From: Acinetobacter sp. ANC 4862
Lineage (GTDB): Bacteria; Pseudomonadota; Gammaproteobacteria; Pseudomonadales; Moraxellaceae
Direction of reading: 5' to 3'
Assembly (NCBI RefSeq): GCF_004336635.1
Contig: NZ_SJXH01000003.1
Coordinates: forward strand, 62,001 to 126,000
DNA length: 64,000 nt
The notes beneath the pieces were generated by a model. That model worked only from the letters and a program-made list of their open reading frames with translations. It was not told the DNA's origin and ran no database searches. Position 1 is the first letter of the stretch; the number at the start of each line of letters is the position of its first letter. The position numbers and the translations under genes are program-made. Shown here one piece after another: positions 18,402 through 28,812 of the stretch.

Positions 18402-19775
18402 TTATTGGGTTGCTTTTTGCGTAATTGGTTTAGCTTTAACTTCATGTGCTGCAAGGGATTGACCATCGACAGACGCTTTTAAATTAACCAGATAAATAGC
18501 CACGGCAGCAATAATTCCAGGAATAGCGATGGCTAAAAAATTTATTTGATGAGGTAATTCAAAAGTAAGCAAGGTGCCAGTTAAGACAGGTCCAACAATG
18601 GCACCAATTCGTCCAATTCCTGATGCCCAGCCCATACCTGTTGAGCGAACTGCAGTTGGGTAAAATTGTGCAACAAAGGTATAAAGCAGAATTTGTGAGC
18701 CGATGGTTGCTGCGCCAGCAATGGCGATCAGAACATATAGCACCGCTTGTGGGCTGTTAAAACCAAGCAAGATTAAGGCAATCGCACCCACAGTAAACAT
18801 AATGCTCAGTACCGGTTTTAAATGGAATTTATCTGCAAGCACTCCACCACCAATTGCGCCGATCATGCCGCCAATATTCAGGGCAAACAGGAACATTAAA
18901 CTTGCACCCAATGAATAACCGGCCTGAATCATCAGTTTTGGCAACCAGCTGCCTAATGCATAAACCATAAGCAAGCACATAAAGAAGGCTGCCCAAAACA
19001 TTAAGGTACTGAACATACGGCCTTGCTGAAATAATGCGCGTAATGGAGCATCATCGCCAGCAGTCGGTTCATTCAGAACAAAAGTCGTTTGTGGACCAAT
19101 CTCTTGTTCTGGTGCAATTTTTTTCACAATTACACGAGTCTTTTCTGTTTCACCCTTTTTGGTCAAAAACATCAGGGATTCTGGGAGATATTTCCAGATA
19201 ACCGGCAAAAGTAATAAAGGCATACCGGCAAGAAGGAACATGATTTTCCAGCCAAACTGCGGTACCAACCATGCACCCAATAATGCAGACGACATTCCAC
19301 CAATCGCATAACCACTGAACATCAGGGCAACAAGCGTGCTGCGGATACGTTTTGGTGCATATTCGGTCATGAGGGCAACCACGTTTGGCATGACTCCGCC
19401 AATTCCCAAACCCGCTAAGAAGCGAAGAATACCGAACTCAGTAGGGTTACTAGCAAAAGAACCTAAAAAGGTAAAACCACTGAAAAGTGCAACACAGATC
19501 ATAATGGTTTTTTTACGGCCAATTTTATCGGATAGGGTTCCGAAACTCATGGCACCGAACATCATGCCGAATAATGCGGTACTAGCCAGTAAACCCGCCT
19601 GTACTGTATTGAGTGCCCATTCCTGCATTAACAATGGTAGAGCCACTCCATAAATCACCAGGTCATAACCGTCGAAAATAATAATCATTAAACACCAAAT
19701 CAGGACTCCCCAATGAAAACGGGTAAATTTGGCTTCATCCACTAAAGTGTTTATGTTCAGTTTGTTGGTATTCAC
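18402..19775 (-). CDS. benK: BenK-type aromatic acid:H+ symporter (MFS)
   Basis: Inner-membrane importer of the aromatic acid/H+ symporter family. It has twelve predicted membrane segments. The first contains the family motif DGYDLVIYGVALP. The loop motif GTLSDKIGRKKT comes after segment 2 and a related GGVLADKFHLKP appears in the second half. I chose the GTG at 19775 (457 aa) because AGGAG lies 6 nt before it; an ATG at 19790 would add five residues without a binding site. It is flanked by benM and the porin gene, and a BenM-box-like site lies in its promoter, so benzoate is the likely substrate. A muconate or 4-hydroxybenzoate carrier of the same family is possible. Confidence 0.8.
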   Translation of the reverse strand: MNTNKLNINTLVDEAKFTRFHWGVLIWCLMIIIFDGYDLVIYGVALPLLMQEWALNTVQAGLLASTALFGMMFGAMSFGTLSDKIGRKKTIMICVALFSGFTFLGSFASNPTEFGILRFLAGLGIGGVMPNVVALMTEYAPKRIRSTLVALMFSGYAIGGMSSALLGAWLVPQFGWKIMFLLAGMPLLLLPVIWKYLPESLMFLTKKGETEKTRVIVKKIAPEQEIGPQTTFVLNEPTAGDDAPLRALFQQGRMFSTLMFWAAFFMCLLMVYALGSWLPKLMIQAGYSLGASLMFLFALNIGGMIGAIGGGVLADKFHLKPVLSIMFTVGAIALILLGFNSPQAVLYVLIAIAGAATIGSQILLYTFVAQFYPTAVRSTGMGWASGIGRIGAIVGPVLTGTLLTFELPHQINFLAIAIPGIIAAVAIYLVNLKASVDGQSLAAHEVKAKPITQKATQ

Positions 19776-19862
19776 TGTGCGCTCCTGCATATGAATCTTT
19801 AGATTTGTGGCAACAATGCAGCAAAGTGTTTTTTTTGTCCAAAACCGATTACATATATATTC

Positions 19863-19877
19863 ATACCTTAAAAGTTA
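19863..19877 (-). promoter_or_regulatory. BenM-box-like site in the benK promoter
   Basis: ATAC-N7-GTTA on the plus strand (TAAC-TTTTAAG-GTAT on the minus strand) resembles the LysR-type CatM/BenM operator ATAC-N7-GTAT. It shares the core TTTTAAGGTAT with the site in front of catB. It lies about 90 nt upstream of the benK start. Confidence 0.5.
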
Positions 19878-19980
19878 GAGGAATGAGATTAAAAACAAAA
19901 ACAATACTTTATAGATATATAAAAACTAGATTCTGCAGGTTGTGACATTTTATTTTCTCTATTGAGCTTTATTTTTCTGA

Positions 19981-20033
19981 AAAAAAATATGCCTACTGAT
20001 CAAATATAGACAATTTGATCAGTAGGCATATTT
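19981..20033 (-). terminator. Strong terminator of benM
   Basis: A perfect 21-bp stem (arms 19985-20005 and 20013-20033) with a 7-nt loop is followed on the minus strand by seven T. It isolates benM from benK, so benK needs its own promoter. Confidence 0.9.
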
Positions 20034-20112
20034 CAAAAATCACGGTCTGATTTGCGAATGACAAGGCTAAAAATTAAGGCTAGAAACTGTAGCGAGATGA
20101 GACTTTGGTCTG

Positions 20113-21027
20113 TTAAATCACGGCACGATCATAAACAATCGCTTCAAGGTCATAAACCTGATAAATACAATCAAATAATGAGCGGATATCTTCACTTTCA
20201 TCCATGCTGCGTATCGCCAGAAAAATAGGACTGACCGCAGCATCATCGAGTAAAGGAATATAGTGCAAATGCGATAACTGAATGGTTCTAGCACTTTCAG
20301 GAACAATGCAAATCCCTTCACCTGCGGCAACCAGCCCCAAAGCCAGCTGAATTTCGCGAACCTCTTTTAAGCTTTTTGGATCGAGACTGTATTCTGAAAA
20401 AAGCGATCGGACTTGCGTAGAAAAGTTAGGTTTAGGGTGACTTGGATATAAGAACAGGTTCTCATCCACAATATCGGTCAGAAAGACGCCTTTCTTTTGT
20501 GAGGCAAGTGGATGGCTGGCATGCACAGCGACCATTAAAGGCTCTTCACGTAAAAGGATTCGTCTAACTGCAGGATCCGAAATTCGTAGTCGACCAAAGC
20601 CTACATCAATCCGCCCTTCCTTGAGCGCCTGAATTTGATCTTTGGTGCTCATTTCAATCAGTTCAATTTTTAAATGGGGTTGTTGTTGACGAAATAAATA
20701 CACTATTTTCGGTAATAAACCATAAAGTAGAGAACCGACAAAACCCAAAGTTACAGTTTTTTCGACCATTCCCACACGCTGGGTCATAGCCTTGATTTCT
20801 TCGGCATTAGACAAAAGTTTAACAGCGTGTTGATAGAAGAACTGACCCGCTTCAGTGGTCAGTAATGGTCGACTTCCACGCTCAAAAAGCTGTATACCCA
20901 GCTCAGCTTCAAGGTTTTGTATCTGACGGCTTAAAGGAGGCTGAGCAATAAACAGTTTTTCAGCCGCTTTGGTGAAACTTTGTTCTTCCACCACAGCAAC
21001 AAAGTATCGTAAATGTCTTAGTTCCAT
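20113..21027 (-). CDS. benM: LysR-type activator BenM/CatM of benzoate and catechol genes
   Basis: Transcription activator of 304 aa that begins MELRHLRYFVAVVEEQSFTK, the typical start of Acinetobacter BenM and CatM. The helix-turn-helix spans about residues 15-40. The effector domain has Ser99 and Thr128, which bind cis,cis-muconate in the family. It also has Arg160 and a Tyr at 292 (aligned to BenM Tyr293), the two residues that form the second, benzoate-binding site of BenM; CatM has His and Phe there. I therefore call it BenM-type. An upstream ATG at 21081 would add 18 residues over the operator, so I reject it. It diverges from catB and is the only ben/cat regulator in this window. Confidence 0.88.
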   Translation of the reverse strand: MELRHLRYFVAVVEEQSFTKAAEKLFIAQPPLSRQIQNLEAELGIQLFERGSRPLLTTEAGQFFYQHAVKLLSNAEEIKAMTQRVGMVEKTVTLGFVGSLLYGLLPKIVYLFRQQQPHLKIELIEMSTKDQIQALKEGRIDVGFGRLRISDPAVRRILLREEPLMVAVHASHPLASQKKGVFLTDIVDENLFLYPSHPKPNFSTQVRSLFSEYSLDPKSLKEVREIQLALGLVAAGEGICIVPESARTIQLSHLHYIPLLDDAAVSPIFLAIRSMDESEDIRSLFDCIYQVYDLEAIVYDRAVI

Positions 21028-21035
21028 AATTAACC

Positions 21036-21050
21036 ATACCTTTAAAGCAT
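21036..21050. promoter_or_regulatory. BenM/CatM operator site 1 (benM-catB intergenic)
   Basis: ATAC-CTTTAAA-GCAT matches ATAC-N7-GTAT with one change. It is only 9 nt from the benM start codon and could mediate autoregulation and activation of catB. Confidence 0.6.
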
Positions 21051-21087
21051 AATAAAATGCAAAATTGATCTTAGACAGCAAATGTTT

Positions 21088-21102
21088 ATTCTTTTAAGGT
21101 AT
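21088..21102. promoter_or_regulatory. BenM/CatM operator site 2 (catB promoter)
   Basis: ATTC-TTTTAAG-GTAT matches ATAC-N7-GTAT with one change. It is 52 nt (five helical turns) from site 1, start to start, and about 40 nt before the catB start. TATACC (21100-21105) may be the -10, with no good -35, as expected of an activator-dependent promoter. Confidence 0.55.
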
Positions 21103-21142
21103 ACCACATGAGATAGACAAAGCAAGATTGGGAAGCTTAAAG

Positions 21143-22252
21143 ATGTACAAATCCATAGAAACGTTGCTTGTTGAAATTCCAACCATCCGTCCGCACAAGA
21201 TGGCTGTGGCAACCATGCAAACCCAAACATTAGTGTTGGTAAAAGTCACCACTGAAGATGGTTTCATCGGTTGGGGCGAAGCGACCACGATTGGTGGATT
21301 GGGATATGGCGATGAAAGTCCGGAAAGCGTTAAAACCAATATTGAAACATATTTTGCACCATTACTGAAATCACTTTCAGGTCTGAATGTCGCTCAAACG
21401 ATTAAAACCCTTAAACGCAATATCAACGGTAACCGTTTTGCTAAATGTGCCATTCAAACTGCACTACTTGATATTCAGGCACAACGCTTAGGTTTGCCGT
21501 TAAGCGAAATCCTCGGTGGCCGTCTGCGTGATAGCGTGCCGGTACTCTGGGTACTTGCTTCAGGTGATACTGAGAAAGACATTGCCGAAGCGAAAAAAAT
21601 GATTGAGCTGAAACGTCATAACGTATTCAAACTCAAAATCGGTTCACGTCCTGTAGAAGACGATGTTGCCCATGTTTTAGCAATCAAGAAAGCTTTGGGT
21701 TCAGACATCTCGATTCGTGTCGATGTCAATCGTGCCTGGTCAGAACTTGAAGCGGTTAAAGGCATTCAGTTATTGCAAGATGGTGGTGTCGACCTGATTG
21801 AACAACCATGTGCAATTGAAAATCTGGATGCAATGCAGCGTTTAACCCGTCGCTTTGATATTGCGATTATGGCGGATGAATCATTATACGGTCCGCAGAG
21901 TGCTTATCAGATTGCCCGTAACAACGGTGCATCAGTATTTGCAGTAAAAATTGCCCAGTCAGGTGGTCTGATTGAAGGCTGTGAAGTTGGGAAAATTGCC
22001 AAACTTGCAGGCATTGATCTGTACGGTGGCACCATGCTTGAAGGACCAGTCGGTACGATTGCTTCAGCGCATGTATTCTCAACTTTCGAAAGCCTGGCTT
22101 ATGGCACAGAGTTATTTGGTCCACTACTGCTGACTGAAGAAATTTTAAAAACACCGCTTCAATATCAAAACTATGAGTTGGTTTTACCAACTGTGCCTGG
22201 TTTAGGTATCGAACTGGATTTAGACAAAATTGACAACTTACGTCGTCAGTAA
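21143..22252 (+). CDS. catB: Muconate cycloisomerase
   Basis: Converts cis,cis-muconate to muconolactone in the catechol branch of the beta-ketoadipate pathway. The 369-aa protein belongs to the enolase superfamily. The Lys-x-Lys catalytic motif FKLKIGS gives Lys163 and Lys165. The metal ligands lie in RVDVNRAW, LIEQPC and IMADESLYG. The ATG at 21143 is preceded by GGGAAG at 7 nt; a TTG at 21128 has no such support. It is the first gene of a continuous catBCA-benABCDE-catIJFD run and sits directly behind the BenM sites. Confidence 0.95.
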   Translation: MYKSIETLLVEIPTIRPHKMAVATMQTQTLVLVKVTTEDGFIGWGEATTIGGLGYGDESPESVKTNIETYFAPLLKSLSGLNVAQTIKTLKRNINGNRFAKCAIQTALLDIQAQRLGLPLSEILGGRLRDSVPVLWVLASGDTEKDIAEAKKMIELKRHNVFKLKIGSRPVEDDVAHVLAIKKALGSDISIRVDVNRAWSELEAVKGIQLLQDGGVDLIEQPCAIENLDAMQRLTRRFDIAIMADESLYGPQSAYQIARNNGASVFAVKIAQSGGLIEGCEVGKIAKLAGIDLYGGTMLEGPVGTIASAHVFSTFESLAYGTELFGPLLLTEEILKTPLQYQNYELVLPTVPGLGIELDLDKIDNLRRQ

Positions 22253-22267
22253 TTGAAGGAGTTAGAC

Positions 22268-22558
22268 ATGCTTTTCCAAGTACGCATGGATGTAAATATT
22301 CCGCTAGATATGCCAACTGAACAAGCCAACCAAATTAAAGCGGTTGAAAAAGCTTATTCACATGATTTACAGCGTCAAGGTAAATGGCGTCATATCTGGC
22401 GCATTACGGGTCAGTACTCAAACATCAGTATCTTTGATGTCGAGAGCAACGAAGAACTACACAATATTTTACAAGGTCTTCCTCTATATCCGTATATGAA
22501 TATTGAAGTGATGCCATTAAACCGCCATCCTTCTTCTATTCATGAAGACGACCGCTAA
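22268..22558 (+). CDS. catC: Muconolactone delta-isomerase
   Basis: Isomerises muconolactone to 3-oxoadipate enol-lactone. The 96-aa size is exactly that of the family. The sequence begins MLFQVRMDVNIPLDMP and contains KWRHIWRITGQYSNISIFDVES and GLPLYPYMNIEVMPLNRHPS, which are conserved in CatC. GAAGGAGT before the ATG at 22268 decides the start. The in-frame TTG at 22253, directly at the catB stop, is unlikely. It lies 15 nt after catB and is cotranscribed. Confidence 0.95.
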   Translation: MLFQVRMDVNIPLDMPTEQANQIKAVEKAYSHDLQRQGKWRHIWRITGQYSNISIFDVESNEELHNILQGLPLYPYMNIEVMPLNRHPSSIHEDDR

Positions 22559-22571
22559 GTTTTAAACATGC

Positions 22572-22597
22572 CAGATGGCGAACTTCTTCTCCATCTG
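22572..22597 (+). repeat. Hairpin between catC and catA
   Basis: CAGATGG (22572-22578) pairs with CCATCTG (22591-22597) across a 12-nt loop. There is no T-run. It is one of several hairpins at junctions of this operon. Confidence 0.45.
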
Positions 22598-22709
22598 TGC
22601 AAAAAACAGCATTCAAAGGGTAATTAAACAAGGACTGTGGCAGCCAGTGATCTCAAAACAAACACTGAGAAACTAGCCACCCAAAACCATACTTCCAAGG
22701 AGTAACAAA

Positions 22710-23630
22710 ATGGATCGTCAAACGATTGAAAATGTAGTTAAAGCTTGTAACGTGGACACTTCTGAAGGTCCAGTAAATGCACGCGTACAACAAGTACTGG
22801 TACGTTTAGTTACAGATTTATTCCAAGCGATTGAAGACTTAGATTTAAGCCAATCAGAAGTTTGGAAAGGTATTGAAACTATTATCGACATTGCAAAAGC
22901 AGATGAGTTTGCATTGATGGGTTCTGCAGTAGGTCTTGAACATTTCCTTGACTTACGTGCTGATGAAGCAGATGTAAAAGCAGGTTTAACTGGTGGTACG
23001 CCACGTACGATCGAAGGTCCACTTTATGTTGCAGGTGCACCTGAATCAACTGGTTTTGCACGTATGGATGATGGTTCTGAAGAAGGCAAAATCCCGACGC
23101 TTATCATCGACGGTACAGTAACGGATACTGATGGCAACATCATTCCGGGTGCTAAAGTTGAAGTATGGCATGCAAACAGCCACGGCAACTATTCATTCTT
23201 TGATAAGTCACAAAGCCACTTTAACCTACGTCGCTCAATCTTGACAGACGAAAAAGGTCAATACACTGCGCTTACTACTATGCCTGTAGGTTATGGCTTA
23301 AACCCTGAAGGTCCACTTCAAGGCGTATTAAACCAGATCTCTCGTCATGGTCAACGCCCTGCTCACGTGCACTATTTCATCTCTGCACCGGGCTTCCGTA
23401 AATTAACGACTCAGTTCAACATCGAAGGCGACAAATACCTTTGGGATGACTTCGCATTCGGTACACGTGAAGGTTTGGTTGCAGAAGCTGTTGATGTTAC
23501 TGATGAAGCTGAAATCGCGCGTCGTGGCTTGAAAGGTCCTTTCAAACACATTCAATTCAACGTCGTTCTTCAACACGATAAAGAAGGTGCACCTTCTACT
23601 GAAGTTGAACGTCGCCGCGCAAGCGCTTAA
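22710..23630 (+). CDS. catA: Catechol 1,2-dioxygenase (intradiol)
   Basis: Opens catechol to cis,cis-muconate using non-haem Fe(III). The 306-aa protein has the N-terminal helical dimer domain (about 1-100) and a beta catalytic domain. The four iron ligands are visible: Tyr161 in HGNYSFF, Tyr195 in MPVGYGL, and His219 and His221 in RPAHVHYF. AAGGAG precedes the ATG. In this window catA lies between catC and benA, whereas in A. baylyi it is outside the cat operon. No BenM-like box is visible right in front of it, so it probably depends on the catB promoter. Confidence 0.96.
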   Translation: MDRQTIENVVKACNVDTSEGPVNARVQQVLVRLVTDLFQAIEDLDLSQSEVWKGIETIIDIAKADEFALMGSAVGLEHFLDLRADEADVKAGLTGGTPRTIEGPLYVAGAPESTGFARMDDGSEEGKIPTLIIDGTVTDTDGNIIPGAKVEVWHANSHGNYSFFDKSQSHFNLRRSILTDEKGQYTALTTMPVGYGLNPEGPLQGVLNQISRHGQRPAHVHYFISAPGFRKLTTQFNIEGDKYLWDDFAFGTREGLVAEAVDVTDEAEIARRGLKGPFKHIQFNVVLQHDKEGAPSTEVERRRASA

Positions 23631-23647
23631 TAAGCTCATGATAAGGA

Positions 23648-23676
23648 ACCGAGATGTCAATTTAATGACATTTCGG
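23648..23676 (+). repeat. Hairpin between catA and benA
   Basis: CCGAGATGTCA pairs with TGACATTTCGG, an 11-bp stem with one G-T pair and a 6-nt loop, without a T-run. It marks the junction between the cat and ben parts of the operon. Confidence 0.55.
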
Positions 23677-23711
23677 GGACTTACCCAAATTTGGAAAGTC
23701 GGAGAACGGAC

Positions 23712-25093
23712 ATGCCACGTATTCCTGTAATTAACACCAGCCATCTCGATCGCATTGATGAATTACTTGTTGAAAACTATGAAACAGGTGAATTCAAGCT
23801 TCATCGTTCAGTATTCACAGATCAAGCCTTATTCGATTTAGAGATGAAATATATCTTTGAAGGCAATTGGGTTTACCTGGCACATGAAAGCCAAATTCCG
23901 AATAATAACGATTTCTATACCACTTATATTGGCCGTCAACCAATCATCATTGCACGTAACCGTGCAGGTGAATTGAATGCAATGATTAATGCCTGTTCAC
24001 ACCGTGGCGCACAATTGTGTCGCAACAAGAAAGGCAATAAAGCGACCTATACTTGCCCATTCCACGGTTGGACATTTAACAACTCGGGTAAATTGTTAAA
24101 AGTTAAAGATCCTTCTGATGCAGGCTATTCAGACTGCTTTAACAAAGATGGTTCTCACGATCTTAAGAAAGTGGCCCGTTTTGAAAGCTATAAAGGTTTC
24201 TTGTTTGGTAGCTTAAACCCAGATGTTCCACCGCTAGAAGAATACCTTGGCGAAGCGACTAAAATCATGGACATGATTGTAGGTCAGTCTGATCAAGGTC
24301 TTGAAGTTTTACGTGGTGCTTCTACCTACACTTATGAAGGTAACTGGAAGTTAACTGCTGAAAACGGTGCCGATGGTTACCACGTGTCTGCAGTACACTG
24401 GAACTATGCTGCAACAACTCAGCAACGTAAAGAAAAAGAAGCCGGTGACAACATTCGTGCCATGAGTGCGGGTTCTTGGGGTAAACAAGGCGGTGGTTCT
24501 TACGGTTTCGACAATGGTCACATGTTGCTTTGGACTCAATGGGCGAACCCTGAAGACCGTCCAAACTTCGCTAAAGCAGAGGAATATACCGAGAAATTCG
24601 GTGCTGCAATGGCGAAATGGATGATCGAGCGTTCTCGTAACCTGTGTATTTATCCAAACGTATATTTCATGGATCAGTTCGGTTCACAAATTCGTGTACT
24701 TCGCCCGTTATCTCCAAGCAAAACTGAAGTGACCATTTACTGTATCGCCCCTGTTGGTGAAGACAAAGAAGCGCGTTCACGCCGTATTCGTCAGTATGAA
24801 GACTTCTTTAATGCTTCAGGTATGGCAACTCCAGATGACTTGGAAGAATTCCGTGCATGTCAAGCTGGTTATGCCGGTATTGCGCTTGAATGGAATGATA
24901 TGAGCCGTGGTGCAAAACACTGGATTCAAGGTCCAGATGATGCAGCCAATGAAATTGGTTTGAAACCAAAACTTTCAGGAATTAAAACTGAAGACGAAGG
25001 TTTGTATCTTGCTCAGCATGAACACTGGTTACATCTGATGAAAGACGCGATTACTTCTGAAAAAGAACTTGCTGCAACTGAAGGAGAAAACGC

Positions 25094-25097
<4 letters not shown>
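23712..25097 (+). CDS. benA: Benzoate 1,2-dioxygenase, large (alpha) subunit
   Basis: Catalytic subunit of the Rieske oxygenase that turns benzoate into 1,6-dihydroxycyclohexadiene carboxylate. The 461-aa length equals that of A. baylyi BenA. The Rieske cluster ligands are Cys95, His97, Cys115 and His118. The mononuclear iron site lies in [17 protein letters not shown] before the ATG at 23712 decides the start; an upstream start at 23691 would add seven residues with no support. It overlaps benB by 4 nt (ATGA), so alpha and beta subunits are likely made in step. Confidence 0.96.
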
Positions 25098-26691
<1,594 letters not shown>

Positions 26692-26718
26692 GTTTAAGAG
26701 ACTGAGCCGGAGAATAAA

Positions 26719-27504
26719 ATGAATCGTGCAAAAAGATTTGAAAATAAAGTTGTGATCGTAACCGGTGCCGCTCAAGGCATCGGTCGCGGTGTCGCGCTGC
26801 AAGTTGCCAGCGAAGGCGCACAAGTCGTTATGGCTGACCTCTCCCCATATGTGGAAGAAGTGCTGGCTGAAATTGAAGCCACTGGTGGCGATGCGATTAC
26901 CGTCAAAGCCAATCTGGAAACTTTTGCCGGTGCCCAGTCAGTCGTTGAAAAAGCATTGGACACTTATGGCCGTGTTGACGCATTGATCAACAACGTGGGT
27001 GGTGCAATCTGGATGAAACCTTTCGAAGAATTTTCTGAAGAGGAAATTATCAAGGAAGTGAATCGTTCATTGTTCCCGACCCTGTGGTGTTGCCGCGCAG
27101 TGTTACCTGAAATGATTAAAAATCAAAAAGGTACGATTGTAAACGTTTCATCTATTGCAACACGTGGTATCAACCGTGTGCCTTACTCTGCTTCTAAAGG
27201 TGGCGTAAATGGTTTAACGGCTGCCCTCGCATTTGAACATGCCAAAGATGGTATTCGTGTCAATGCGGTGGCAACTGGTGGTACAGAAGCGCCACCACGT
27301 AAAGTGCCACGCAATGCCAATCCTCTGACCGAGTCAGAAAAAGAATGGATGCAGCAAGTTGTGGATCAAACCATTGACCGTACTTTCTTGGGACGCTATG
27401 GCACCATTCAAGAACAGGTGAATGCCATTGTATTCCTTGCTTCAGATGAATCTTCATATATGACAGGAACTGTGGTTCCTGTAGGTGGTGGTGATCAGGG
27501 TTAA
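26719..27504 (+). CDS. benD: Benzoate diol dehydrogenase (1,6-dihydroxycyclohexa-2,4-diene-1-carboxylate dehydrogenase)
   Basis: Oxidises and decarboxylates the benzoate cis-diol to catechol with NAD. The 261-aa short-chain dehydrogenase has the nucleotide motif TGAAQGIGRG (about 15-24), NNVGG at 91-95, a catalytic serine at 144 or 145, Tyr156 and Lys160 in YSASK. CCGGAG precedes the ATG. It follows benC by 27 nt. Its stop codon lies inside a small hairpin in front of benE. Confidence 0.94.
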   Translation: MNRAKRFENKVVIVTGAAQGIGRGVALQVASEGAQVVMADLSPYVEEVLAEIEATGGDAITVKANLETFAGAQSVVEKALDTYGRVDALINNVGGAIWMKPFEEFSEEEIIKEVNRSLFPTLWCCRAVLPEMIKNQKGTIVNVSSIATRGINRVPYSASKGGVNGLTAALAFEHAKDGIRVNAVATGGTEAPPRKVPRNANPLTESEKEWMQQVVDQTIDRTFLGRYGTIQEQVNAIVFLASDESSYMTGTVVPVGGGDQG

Positions 27505-27512
27505 ACCTGATC
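27493..27512 (+). repeat. Hairpin across the benD stop codon
   Basis: GATCAGG (27493-27499) pairs with CCTGATC (27506-27512), with the benD stop codon in the 6-nt loop region. There is no T-run. It precedes the benE start by about 50 nt. Confidence 0.45.
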
Positions 27513-27564
27513 TCATCAAAATTCAACAGGATCATTGAAATCTAAGCATGGAGGCAATAGCGCA

Positions 27565-28785
27565 ATGACAACCCTGTTACAAACATTAAAAGATGATTGG
27601 TCCATTTCAGCCACTGTCGCAGGATTTTTGGCAGTGCTGATTTCCTATTCAGGTCCACTCATCATTTTTTTCCAGGCTGCCCAAAAAGCGCAAGTCTCCA
27701 GTGCCATGATGATTTCGTGGATTTGGGGAATTTCAATTGGTGCAGCGGTTGCCGGTATTTTTCTTTCGATTAAATACAAAGTTCCCGTGATTACCGCATG
27801 GTCTGCACCGGGAACGGCATTATTGGTGACCCTGTTCCCCAATATTTCATTGAATGAAGCCATTGCCGCATACATCACTTCTGCTGTGGTGATTTTTTTG
27901 ATTGGAATTACCGGTTATTTTGACAAATTATTGAAATGGATTCCCCAAGATGTCGCAGCTGGCATGATGGCCGGAATCCTTTTTCAGTTTGGTCTAGGGC
28001 TTTTTACTGCAACTGACACCATGCCGATGATTGTTTTTGGCATGCTGATGGTGTTTCTCGTTGCAAAGCGTTTAGTGCCACGCTATGCCATGGTTTGGGT
28101 GCTCGTTTCAGGTGTGGTTCTGAGTCTGGTTTTAGGCAAGATGAATCCGGTGGATGTCAATTTCACTCTCGCCATTCCGCAATTTATCGCCCCTGAATGG
28201 ACCTGGAATTCAACCCTGAATTTGGCCATTCCCCTGATTCTGGTCAGTCTTTCCGGTCAGTTTTTACCGGGTATGGCCATCATGAAACTCAGTGGTTATG
28301 ACACTCCGGCTAAACCGATTATCACGATAACCAGTATTGCATCCTTAGCAGTCGCTTGTGTCGGTGGGATTACCATCGTTCTGGCTTCTATCACTGCTGC
28401 TTTATGTATGGGTAAAGATGCACATGAACTGAAAGACAAACGTTATATCGCCGGAATCGCCAACGGTATTTTTTACATTTTAGGCGGTTTATTTGCCGGC
28501 AGTATTGTCATGTTGTTCAGCTTACTGCCTAAAGAGCTTGTCGCTGCATTAGCAGGTCTTGCTTTACTGGGTGCGATTGCAACCAATATTTCTGTCGCGA
28601 TGAAAAATGAATCTCATCGAGATGCAGCTCTCATCACTTTTTTAGCCACTGCCTCTGGCATGCATTTTTTAGGGCTCAGTTCCGTATTTTGGGGTATTTG
28701 TATCGGTATCATTGCGCATTTAGTTTTAAATAAACGTGAACCGAATAGCACTGCTCTCCCTTCAACTCAAAGCTCTAAAAGTTAA
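27565..28785 (+). CDS. benE: Benzoate/H+ symporter family protein BenE
   Basis: Integral membrane protein of 406 aa with about twelve predicted segments, of the BenE family, a group thought to carry benzoate. Typical stretches are SGPLIIFFQAAQKA near the start, FDKLLKWIPQDVAAGMMAGILFQFG and the late NESHRDAALITFLATASGMHFLGLSSVFWG. GGAGG lies about 10 nt before the ATG at 27565; a TTG at 27535 is not supported. With BenK encoded in the same region there are two candidate benzoate carriers, as in A. baylyi. Confidence 0.93.
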   Translation: MTTLLQTLKDDWSISATVAGFLAVLISYSGPLIIFFQAAQKAQVSSAMMISWIWGISIGAAVAGIFLSIKYKVPVITAWSAPGTALLVTLFPNISLNEAIAAYITSAVVIFLIGITGYFDKLLKWIPQDVAAGMMAGILFQFGLGLFTATDTMPMIVFGMLMVFLVAKRLVPRYAMVWVLVSGVVLSLVLGKMNPVDVNFTLAIPQFIAPEWTWNSTLNLAIPLILVSLSGQFLPGMAIMKLSGYDTPAKPIITITSIASLAVACVGGITIVLASITAALCMGKDAHELKDKRYIAGIANGIFYILGGLFAGSIVMLFSLLPKELVAALAGLALLGAIATNISVAMKNESHRDAALITFLATASGMHFLGLSSVFWGICIGIIAHLVLNKREPNSTALPSTQSSKS

Positions 28786-28812
28786 TGGGCAAATGATTGT
28801 CTAGGAAACATT

